Assembly (NCBI RefSeq): GCF_016859285.1
Contig: NC_053404.1
Span: 16,197,105 to 16,261,104 of the forward strand
Length of the DNA: 64,000 nt
Source of the DNA: Xiphias gladius
Taxonomy: Eukaryota; Chordata; Actinopteri; Istiophoriformes; Xiphiidae
Direction of reading: 5' to 3'
Positions 25,224 through 37,200 of the stretch are shown in pieces. A model generated the notes under the pieces. It did no database searches. It was not told where the DNA came from and saw only the letters and a program-made list of their open reading frames with translations. Within the stretch, counting starts at the first letter, position 1. The number at the start of each line of letters is the position of its first letter. The position numbers were made by a program, and so were the translations under genes.

Positions 25224-28200
25224 CTGAAACACAGAGAAGGTAAAGGGAGTCCTTGAGATGAAGTTAGACCGTGGTAATTTGCAAGACGCTCGTCGTTATC
25301 ACACTCATTTCATCGGGCTGCCTTTTTTTTTTACCTGGTTTGGTCAGAGCTGGGACTGGCTCTGTCACATCTGAGGTTTTTCCAACACCGGCTTTATTCT
25401 GAGCGCGAACACGGAAGACATATACCTCTCCTTCCTTCAGATTCTTAATCTGTAATATGAAAGAAAAAAACCCTATTACACGCCAGCTGCGGACACATGT
25501 GAAAATGAATGCGAAAAGGACTCCAGATGATAGCGACCTTAATGTAAGGCTTCTCCGTAGCCTTGTTGTTGACTCCTCTCCACGCCTCCTCTGGTGCATC
25601 CGCTTCCTTGATGTCAACGTAGAACCCGTTGACCGGATCACGGCCCTGGTACACAGGTGGTTTCCACAGCAACGCCAGAGAGTCGCTTCGCACTTCTCTT
25701 ATCTGCAGGTCATGAGGAGGTCCTGTGGTCCAAAACAGACAGTCAGAAATACATTGGAAATACACATTTAAAACCTGCAGATCAGTACGTTTGATTGTGT
25801 TTTACTAATGTTAAAGGGATCCACAAATACCTTATAGGTGCTGGAAAACTTTTTATGTAAACATAAAAAGTTCCCTGTTATTCTTTTATTTCATGTGGAC
25901 AAGAGTGACATAATGACAGGTAAAGGTGAGGATATTAACACACCTGTCATCTGGACAATTATGGATCGTCACAATATCATTGCCAAATCAGATAATGTGC
26001 TGAGTCTTTGGCTCATTAGATCCCCTATACTTATGCAATTGTGAGAGGTGTGGCTTCAAATCCATTGAATCTAAACTCGACTAAGTAATAATAAAAAAAA
26101 AAAGACCTGCAAATGGACTTTTACTTTAACACCAGTGACTTGTGACGTCCCCTGGACTTTAGCCTCCTCACTTAGAATGATGTGATACCCTCCCAAGCTC
26201 AAAGAAATGCACATAAATTTTTATTTAAAATGATGTTATATTAAAATATGCATTCATTTTAATGAACAGATGGACTTTATACAACACCAGCCAATGATGC
26301 TGTGCAAACAGGAGTAAAAGGTTTGTTCAGGACTTGAAACACAAAGTTAAGGACTTGACCTTGACCATGGTCTTCATAGCCAAGACTTGGCACATACCTG
26401 TGACTTGTAAAAAAAATGACTTTGTCCCACCTCTGATTGTAGGTAGCAACATTATATTAAAGTACTTTGTATGTTTTCTATTAAATTACTTAAATATAAA
26501 ATTAATGTAACAGTTACATTTGGATTATGTGATCATCCTTAAAAAGGGCACTCTAGCTATTCATTATTGTACTATTGTACTTCCATAAAGTTCTGGGATT
26601 TGAAGTGACACATACAAAAAGAATAAAAATCAATGCAACAGAGGCTGACATTATGTATAAAATCAGTGGAGGGCCTCTTCCATAGATGGAGACATACCTC
26701 AGCTCTGGTAATGTTCTAAAAAAGGGCTTTCTGTCCATGAAAACATTCTCTCAGGAGGTGAAACAGTTGGTCAAACTAACCTGGTACAGCAATGGTCCAC
26801 TCCTCACACAGGAAGGTTTCACTGGGCAGTGACGGGATGCCAACACCTGCCATGTTGGCTGCTCGCACCTGAAACTGGTACTTCCTGTTCTCCTTCAAGT
26901 CAGACACCTGAAGACAAAACCTTTGCTTGAAATGGTCTTATTTATATTTAAAACCCGTATCAACTCTAGTTTTGGGTTGAGTACCATATTTCATATCTAC
27001 TCACTCTGTAGGCCCTCTCACTGACAGCCTTGATGTTGGCCTCGTGCCACTTCCCCGGCACGCCATCGATGACCTCACGGTAATCCACAAAGTAGCCGGT
27101 GATGTCAGCCCCGCCAATGAAGGTTGGCTGTTTCCAGGCAAGCACCATGGAGTCGCGCACACACTCCAGGATGGTGATGCCATAGGGTGGAGCAGGGGAG
27201 GCTGAGATGACGGAAGACTCAAATTAACACCACAGTGCCTCAGTAGGGGAACCGGTTGATGTAATGGAAAACTGAAGCACTGCAATGAGGCGATACTTTT
27301 AAACTTCCTTTCACACCCAGCTGCTCTCATATTTTTTTAAATCCTTGATTTTACAAATTCCTATAGAAGTGTATTTCAAGAGTTTATTGTAGCTTTTTAG
27401 ATGCTGTTCAGCTTCATTGTCCCATTATTGAAAATGTATCTGTTTACAACAAGTATTGGCAATACTACAGCTCACTTTCTTCCATGGCCAAAAAATTACT
27501 GAACTCACCATTGTCAAACCCACAACATAATTGTACATTTAACCTTTCAAATCTGGTTTCTGTGTCGTGATTTATAGGAATCATTTGAGATTTGGGAAGT
27601 ATGCTTGCTATCTTTCTTGCCAAGAGTTAGATGAGAAGTTTGATACCACGTTTATACTTTACCACGTGTGCTAAATATGAAGCTACAGCGTAGAATAAGG
27701 ACTGGAAACAGGGTGAAACCGCTAACCTGGCTCTGTCTAGAGGTAACAAAATCCACCTAACGGCACCTCTAATAACTCACTAATGAACACATTGTACAAA
27801 ATACATCTAAAAACCAGATAGGCAACCAGCAACGCCTCCAGGAGGTGACTACATTTGGCTAATAAAATGACCCCTTAAACCACAACTTGTCATATTCACA
27901 TTTAGATATTATTCAAATAAAATAGTATAACGTTAATTATTAAGCTTTACATGTGCTGATGTTACCATTGGAATAAGCCAACCCAATTGTTTCTCCCTTC
28001 TTCCAGTCTTTAGCTAAGCTAAGCTAAGCTAACCGGCTGCTCGCAGTACCTTCATATTTAATGAACAGACAAGAGAGTGGTATTAATCTTCTCAGCTAAT
28101 TCTCAGCAAGAAAGCAAATAAGCTTATGTCCCAAAATGACAAACTATTCCTTTATACTCTTACTTAGAAAGGTTAAAAATGTCATATATTACATAGCAAA

Positions 28201-31200
28201 GGACGCTGATTTCCGAGTCTGGGTGAAGGAGTGACTGTGCAGAAGGTCTCTCCAAAAGCAGAATCATGTAACATGGTTATAATAAATTAGCCTGTCATAC
28301 ACAAATAGTCACGTGAACTTGATCCCCTCCTCTATTTACGGGCGAGAAGTTGGTCGAAGTGTCCTAGGGGTCAAGGTCTGAAGTACACAGTCTGCTACCA
28401 AAAAGGTCTCAGATCCCAAGTGTCCTAGTCTTTTGTTTGTTGGATGACCCACTTCTCAAGTACATTGTGTGATTAGCTGGCTCCTGCCATGACATAGGCT
28501 ACTTCTGTGTGAGTTTGTGTGTTAAAGTGCTCTGTGTACTCAGAGTGGTGGCAGCTCCTGAGGTGCCAGGTAAGTGACACCAGGCCACTGAGCATGGAAA
28601 GTGGTAGCCAGCAAAACTACTGACAAGCGTGACTGTGTTGTTGAGTTAAATTTTGCTGGTGTTTTGCAATGACTTACCTTTTATGAGAAGAATACCAGTA
28701 GAGCACTTCACCTCCTCTTTATTGATTATTTTAGGTCAAATGCCTGTTAATTTGAAAGTCTTGTCTGATATAACATGGGAAATTGTTCTCTTTTTACTTG
28801 GAAAGTCAGGGTAGAATATATAAATGGATCCTGAGCGGGGAAATGGTGCTGTATTTTGTGGTTTTTGTTGGAGATTTGAAAAAAAAGGGTTTCCATCTGC
28901 TCACCTGTCGACTCTCTCCTTGGCCTCGCTGTTTCCCGATTAGCAGAGGCACTAACAGAGAACTTACATGCCTGCCCGGCCTCAGGCTCATTGGCTGTCT
29001 CTACAGCCTGATCCTGAACCTCAGCAGTGACTGGGTCTAAGTGTGCAGCTGTGACTATGTCAGTGGGTGAGTTAGAAACTGAGCCTGACACGGACTCTGG
29101 GACCAGGTCTTTTGCCAGGTCAGGGGCACAGGACAAACTGCCTCTCTTGCCCGCCTTGTTTTTACTCTCCACGGGGTTGGGCTCTGTGAGGCCTGAGCTA
29201 GCAGCCCCGGCCCCCTCCCTGGCTTCAGTGTCAGCCTGAGCTTTTTTATTGCACTTTTGCATAGTGTCAGGGAGGAACTGGACAGTTTCATGCGTGCCCG
29301 TCCAGCGTGGCCTGTGCCCGGTTAGTTGGCCCACGTTACCCCCCGGCCCCATCTCCGGCAACACACCATGAGGGATGCCGCCCCCTACAGGAGTTAGCAG
29401 AGAAAAGCAGAAGAGGCATTTTTAAACAGGCAAAAGATCCATTCACAAGTCACAGCTCTTATTTCAATCACACAACATTGAGAGAGCAAAAAGAAGAAAC
29501 AGGCATAAACCCAAAAAAGCAATATTCATTACATCAGCCTATCAAATTCATTAAAATGTCTTCATCCGACTGGGAGAGAAAAATGAAGACAAGATGACCA
29601 GCAAGTGACATCCACGTGAGGAGGCGGGTAGGCTTCATTTGGGATTATGAGAACATGCAGGTGGATGCAGGCTTTTTCATCCAATCCTCATTGAAAAAAA
29701 ACACCTAACGTTAGCGACAATGCCAATGGATTTCATCACCTCTTAGATTTCCACTGAAAAAGATTCCACTGAATCCTGTAGCACAACATGATCTAATTCA
29801 TATGAAGTAGCGTTATTGGTTTTAGCTGTTCTTTGTTAACTTTTTTCTCCCGATGTTAAAAACTTTGAGCCGTAACTTTTCTTGAAAGAAAGGATCTATG
29901 TTCTGTGAATAAAGTTTATTTATTATTATTAGTAGTAAAACAGCTCGTTGCATTCTCTGTAATTAAACACAGAAGAAATTATTGTGTTTCCTGAGAAAAT
30001 TACCATTACAGTACAGTATAGAGTACTCTAAACTGTGCTGTAAACTGTATACAGCACAGCATACAATCTGCTTGTGTGACTGTGGAGTGATATACATCGG
30101 CATTCTTACTAAGTGAGTTTCACAAGGGAAAACAGAGCATGCTGCTCAGCACAAAGCTGGCCAATGAATGAGTGACATCCAAAGCTGTGTTAGTTGTGAT
30201 GCAAAGAGAATTTAGGGGATGAAGGCAGGAGAAAGAGCAGAAAGAGCATCTCTGGCAATTACTACAAAAGTAGTTTTATTCTGTTTTGTATAGTAGGCTA
30301 TGCGTTAGGGCTGGGCTTCAATTCAATATTATCATTTATCTACTTTAGCTCAGTCGAGAGGCTCGACCCTTTTATGTTGTGTAGGTGAACATATGTGCAA
30401 GAAGAAGAAAAATAAAGGAAAGAATTAAGCGCTATGTGCTAGGACCTGCCTTTTTAGTATATTCAGACAAACCTCAAACCAAAACTACGGAGAGCATTAC
30501 ATTAAAAATAAAAGGTACTTTTACAAAATTTATATTAAACTTTTGCCAAAGAGCTATACAACCAAATAATATTTTCCAATAGGAAAAAAGTCTCAACCTA
30601 GTTGCACTGAAATGAACTGAAATTATATTAAAATTTGTCAGTCATCAGTTATAACTCAGTTGACTACATTCAGTGTCCTGTCGGGCTCAAGTGTACAAAA
30701 ATAGCCCAAAAAAACCCAGGCTGCCCAATGCAATTTTAATCTGCCCAGTCACATAAAAAGTAGGCCAGTCTGGCAGCACTACATATATATATGATTTGCA
30801 GTAAGTGTTATGGGTCTGTGTGTATTTTTAACTCAGATTTCATAAATAATTTAGCCTCTAGTCATTAATATTCAGTTAACTGTCCAAAAGAACAACACTG
30901 CTGCGAGGTTAGCTGCTAGGAGAGATGTTATGGCAGAGAAAGTCAGTGCAGTTTAAGGGTACCGGTGGGGTGGGAGAGGTGTATGTGTTGATACCTTTAG
31001 CACCATGTGGGGTTGCCGACACGTTTTGTGCCCAGGATAGGTGATGATAATGGTGGGGGTGGTGGTGGTGTGGGGGTGGTGGTGGTGTGTGACATGCGGC
31101 TGGTTTGTAACAACCGCTGAATTGGATCGCACTGACCCAAATTAGAGGAAAGCTACAAGTCCTGACCCCCCCGTGTGACATGCGGCTGTTTTGTAACAAC

Positions 31201-34200
31201 GGCTGAATTGATCGACACAAATTAATTAGAGGAGAAGTCTACAAGTCCCTCAGGCTGTGCAGGAAGGAGGAGAGGTGGTGGTGTTGGTGGTGGTGGTGGG
31301 GGGGAAGGGGGGTTGGTGGGGCACACAACAGTGAAGAATAACGTGACAGGGTGACAGAGTGGGACCACGGTGGAGTATAGATGCTGATGATAAAAACAGC
31401 TGAAGACATGTCTCAAGAGAACAACAGCAGCCTACAACCTAATTTATGTTAAAATACCAAGAAAATGCTAATTCTTGTATGATTTTTCAAATGTTTTTCT
31501 TCCAAAAATTAAGCTATACTTTATAATACAATTATACTCTTAGAACCAATACTTTCACTACTCATCAGTCTGTGATGTTTAGTGCATTCCAGGAGTCACT
31601 TTGTGGTTAAATTTCCTCTTTTGAGTCATCTCACATTGTTTAAACCTTTCTCAACCACTTCTACTTCAGGTTTCAGATTCTGTTTTTATTTATTTATTTA
31701 TTTTCCAGAAAAGATTTTGGCACTCTCCAAAAAATGGGTATCTTTTTGATTTGACTTTGGACTGTTCCATGCAGGTGGATATTTTGATAGTAATACCATA
31801 CTATTATTTACTATTACTACTATTATATACTATACCATTATTTTTGGCTGAATTGCATTCTATAAAATCTAGTGAAAATGTTCTAATGAACATCTGTTGC
31901 ATCTGCAGTGATTATTTCCCCTGTATGATTGTTAAAAGCGTAAAAGGGCCTAGAAAGAAGCCCTTTGTTTTTGTGATTCTGAAAGACTGATATTAAAAAG
32001 TGATCTCTACTGTTAGCATCACAGATAGCTTAAATTTTTCTTGTAGCGCTAAATATCACAGAAATATCCCAACATAATGTTGTCTGTGTTAATCCATGGA
32101 AGCTTACAAAAATATACACTATCGGCAAAATGGACTCAGAAATGCAAGCTACAACACCAACAGTTGTTTGTTTGTTTTTTTTTTAATATTATGTAAGTGA
32201 TTCAAAGCTGATTTTTCCTTTAAGCCATAAATGTATATAGACAGATAACATGATAAACTGCAATTCTCCTACATTAGCTTCTTATTTAGATGTACCTTAT
32301 GAACCCTCCATCTCACTCACCAATAGCAGCCTTCACCTCCACAGGCTCAGACTCCTGGGAGAACTGGCTGAGCCCTGCAGCGTTCACTGCCCTCACCCTG
32401 AGCACGTACTTCTCTCCTGTCACCAGACCGTGGCAGATGAACCTGTAAATATGTTTGAACAACTGTGATGGCGGCAATACATTTCTATAAGATTAGCCTA
32501 TAGCCTGTAAAACCCATTGTCAAAAATATGAGGTGTAATTTTACCTGCTACCCTTTACAGGCTTGTTGTTGCATGGCTCCCACTCGTTGCTGCCCACAAC
32601 ACTCGCCTCAATGTAGTATCCGACCAACTCTTTGGCATCTCGGGACGCTTCCCAAGACACAACAACTGATGTGTCTGTGTTCCTAGTGGGAACAACTTTG
32701 CCTGGGGCAGATGGGATATCTGTGGACCAGAACAATGTACATTTTAGGGTCATCAACTGAGAGTGGAACTGGGCTGATTTTAGTGATACATGTGTGTATG
32801 TTTGTGTGCTTTCTCACCAAGCTTGTCGCCAACTGTGGTGGCCTCAGTCGGGTCAGAGGGTTCACCGACACCGGCAGAGTTGCAGCACCGGACACGGAAG
32901 CTGTAGGACTTCCCTTCGGCGAGATCAAACAATGCAAAGCGAGGAGACTTGACTGGGATCTCTGTGTTCACCCTCTGCCAGCTGTCTGTGCCTGAGACAC
33001 ACTGACAAGCAAGGATACAAGGGTCAAACTCCCACATACATACAAGGGCTTGTAACAATTTTTGTGGCTTAGACTTTTCAGTGTGGTTTTTTCTTTAAAA
33101 GGTAGCATCTAAGAGTGTGTTGTCTTTAACAAGATATAATTCACCTTTTCCACATAGTACATGACACCCTCCAGGCCTTTCTCGCCAGGTGGCTTCCAGC
33201 TCAGCACCACGTAGTTCTTGGTTGCCTCTGTCACCTCTAGTTCAAGAGGTCTGCCAGGAACAACGCCCTCTGATGGTCAAATGATAATGGATACTATAAC
33301 ACAGCAGCGGGGCAGCAGAAAAACTGGCAAACCCAGCCTTCGTGTCACTTGGTTTCATGGAGAATATGAATTATATAAAAATTAGATTTCTTACCTGCAG
33401 GCTCCTCCTCTGTGACAATGATTTGGCCGGTCCAGGGAGCAGAAGTACCTGATAGCAGATACATCATCATCATGTAAAAGTTAAAAAATTTTTTTTTTAA
33501 TGTTTTATATTTTTAATATTTTGTTCCATTGTTTTTAATTGGTACAGAGTTTTATTTTTTATAATGGTAGTAGTAAAGATTTTAGAACATTAAAAAATGA
33601 GCCACGAGACCCTTTCTTCAGTAAGATGAAAATCATTCATTTAATAACATTCCTGAACAATTAAACTGAATTTTAAAAAAATCTGCAAAATCTTTTTTTT
33701 TTACAATTTCATCACCATTTTAAGGAACTGTTGTGTACTGATATCATTGTATCAGACAACAAATACCCTTTTGTCAACCCTATCTTACTGCTGTTATTCC
33801 ACTATTTTACCTCTAGGAGATAACAAAGCTCTTTAAATATGGATAGGAGTATGGTAAGGGTGTGTTTGACCAGACATACAGTTCGATTGTACCTCTCATA
33901 CGGGCGCGGTCAGCTGGGTCCATGGCAGCCACTGGTTCAGACACTCTGGATGGGCGACTCATGCCGCTCTTGTTGACAGCACGCACGCGGAAGATGTAAG
34001 AACGGCCTTCCACCAAGCCGGTCACAGGGAAACGGGCAAACTTGACTGGAGTGTCATTGCACTGGATCCAGTGGGTGGTTCCAACCTCACACCTGTACAC
34101 AAATAACAATTTAAATCATACATATTTAAGTGTTTTTTTTTTTTTTTTAACACATTTCAAATACTTCCCCTTCTTGGACCAGAGTATGTAAAGGAAGTGC

Positions 34201-37200
34201 TAACGGAAACAAAAGGGTGGATTTGATAAATATCGCTCCTAGTGTTGCTCTAGTGTTTGGTGTCTGGTGTTCACTGGTATCACCATCACTGTGTTGTCTT
34301 TTTCCTTTGACCTTTTTTTTTTTTTTTTTAGGAACAATCTAGCAAGTATGAAACCTTTTATAATCTTTGTGCATAAATTGAAAACTTAAAGAAGCCAAGT
34401 GTCACAGACTAGTACTTGAAAACTTTGATTCTCCCCTTTCCCTTAATTCTTTGAGGGGTTTTATCCAGATGACCATTGCTGGGAGACAAATGATTTTGTC
34501 ATTTTTTGCAGTGTTAGAAGTAAGAGTAATACAGGCAGCAGCAAACTGACTGACCTGTCCACAAAGTAGCCCAAGATGGAGCTGCCACCATCGACAGATG
34601 GCTGCTTCCAAGTGACAATAATGTAGTCCTTGTTGGCATCCAGACAGCGAACATCCAGAGGGGCACCTGGAGCTCCTTCAACCTCAGCATCCGAATCTAA
34701 CACATACAGTAATAACACCATTATTAATGTCAATATGCATACTATCTTACACATACATGTATGACATGTTCCATTGTTTTCCTTTGTTTATTTAACATTG
34801 AAGTCGCTCTTCGACAAAGGTTCGAATCTAGCTATCGAAGTGTGCTTTGCCCTGTGCTGAACTGTGTAGCTGCAGGGCTTGATGCCAGGAATGTCTCTGG
34901 TCCCCGAGTCAACCACAAGCTGAGAGCAATCAGTGGCGGGAGGACGGAATTAGCAGTAGCCCGCCCCGGAGTGAAAGGGGATAAGAGAGGTGACTCCTAA
35001 AGGAACACAAAGGTGAAGCCAGGGCACCTAGAAAAGGCCTCACCACAGACAACAGTTGTAAGGTAAAGAAGCATGTATTTACAGGGTGTGTGTGTGTTTG
35101 TAGCCTGTATTTTACAACCATAAAGGCAATATCTGAATTATTCTTCAAATTATAAGAAAAATTATATCTAAAACTTTAAATTTAACATTTCAAAAACTAG
35201 CAAAAGAGAAATTTTCTTCCTGCAGCGACTTCATAAAATAATCACTTCCCATTTGCAATTTAACAACATAAGCCTTTAAAACAGCATACTGAATGAAAAA
35301 AACAAGGGGAAATAATAATAACCAGAAAGTGTTTTGGCTGGGTAGCCTATTGTTTCTCCTTGAAGCAGATATTTACAGAATCTATCTGCACTCACAGCCA
35401 GACACATTCCACAGCTGAGCTCTCTGAGAATAGCCTGACTGCAGCCAGGCTCATATAGGGTTTTGTTATGGAGACCCTACCTGGTGTCGGCTTTACTGGG
35501 AAACCCTGAGCTCTAGCAGAGGAACAACAGGGTCTATTTTCTAGCTTGTTCATACCCGACATGATTCATCTGTAGAAGCTGAAGCCTCAAAGGTCAGATT
35601 GTCTCTGAAGGCAGATAGAAGATAGGCCTCACTCACCACTTTTTCAAACGAATGCAAGGGAGATGCCACTATGTGGTGTCTCTATTAGAGACATCCTATT
35701 TGAAACCACTCACTCACATTAAGGCACTTTCACCATGAAATGTGGTTTAGCCATCGGGCGCCAGAGGATGTGCTGTTGTGACTTTGACCTCGATCTGATG
35801 ACATACTTGACAAAATAAAAGCTGGGGGCATCAGGCTGCATTGAACTTGTGTTGACTAGGGTTTCAGTTAAAATGTCTGTGGGGAGATGTCTTAGATACG
35901 TAACATTTTAAAGAATTAAGAGCTTGAGGATCTTTCCTAAATGTGCATGAAGTAAGATTTTGGAACAGACTTTGTTGATGTTTTGATATTTAAATAATGG
36001 TTAGCACGACCACGAATAAGTTAGAGTAAGAGTTTAGAGCCCTCTAAAGCAGTCTCAGGCTTGGAAGCAACATTTGAGCAGGCTGAATATGTTATTTAGG
36101 CAAGCAGCAGTAAAAGTGGGGCCTACTCCTAGTGAGCTGTTCCTAAATACCCAAAGCAGACACATGCACTCAGTCAAACATTAGAAATCTATTCAAAGAT
36201 TTGTGCTAGCACAGTTCTGGATGAGTAATGTGTATACTTGTGTGTGAAATGTAGGTGGGTTGAAGCTATATAGTACACAACATAGAGACTGTAATCTCTT
36301 TAAATTTTAGGGAAGGTGCCCCCACCTCTGACAAAGACATAGGCTGAGTAGGTTTCATATCCAGACTTGGTGGTGACACGCAGGGTGTAGAGCCCCTCAT
36401 CCTCCTTGTTGAGGTGTGTGAGTGTCAGCGTGGCTCGGTCTCCACTCCAGTGCATGTGGTGCCATTTGGATGGAGACAGCAGAACATCTGGAAAACACAG
36501 CAATGAATCTTAGCATGGTAACAGATACAGAAAAACAATATGCCAAGGACAGAAATGCATTAATCAAGTCCCATTTCATACTTTTTAGAGCCCAGATTTG
36601 CTATATGCATCATAAAGGAAGCAGGTTTGAAAGGGCTTTGAAAAGTGAATCAAAATCCCAGCATTAATCCACATTGATCATTCTGTTGGAGTCAAAAGAC
36701 AAACAGCTCTGAGCTGTCTACTTACCGTCTCTGTACCACTGGATTTCTGGCTGGTAGCGGTGCAGGGCAGGGTAGATGATGACTGTACACCCCAGACTCA
36801 TGGTCTCCCCCTCTCTTCCAAATGATACGCCAAATTTATCAACAATATGAGTCTGGAAGGTGATGCCATACTCAGACACCGGGCCATCTACAGAGGAAGC
36901 AAGAGACACCAGAGTCAGAGCTTGGACTGCCGTTATCGTGCAACAGGGAATCTTGCATAATCACACAATTGAAAAGACTACTGTATTCAAATCAAGTGGA
37001 GGGTGGAGCAAGACATTACATTGTAAAAAAGACAGAGCTTTAGTACAAATCAAAATCATATCCAACAGAAAAACCCAGAAAAACAACATGAACAATAAGC
37101 TAGATCACAACCTTTTAGCCACACTGAAGAAGGTGGAGAAGAAAACATGTATCAGATGTGTAGGGCTAAAGGACAACAACACAAATGCAGATCAAAAGAG

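Noticed and set aside
28566-28740. Exon-like segment with ACTTAC at about 28,674 and an AG on the minus strand after the EH exon
   Set aside because: No adequate acceptor tract, no protein match and no need for it: the EH exon and the next Fn3 exon already join in phase.
30909-31416. Open frames rich in Pro and His on the minus strand
   Set aside because: They are translations of the GGT/GGGT repeat tracts, with no splice context and no recognisable domain.
34815-34845. GGTTCGAATCT resembling a tRNA B box
   Set aside because: No A box at the right distance, no cloverleaf and no acceptor stem complementarity. At most it is a fragment of a tRNA-derived repeat.
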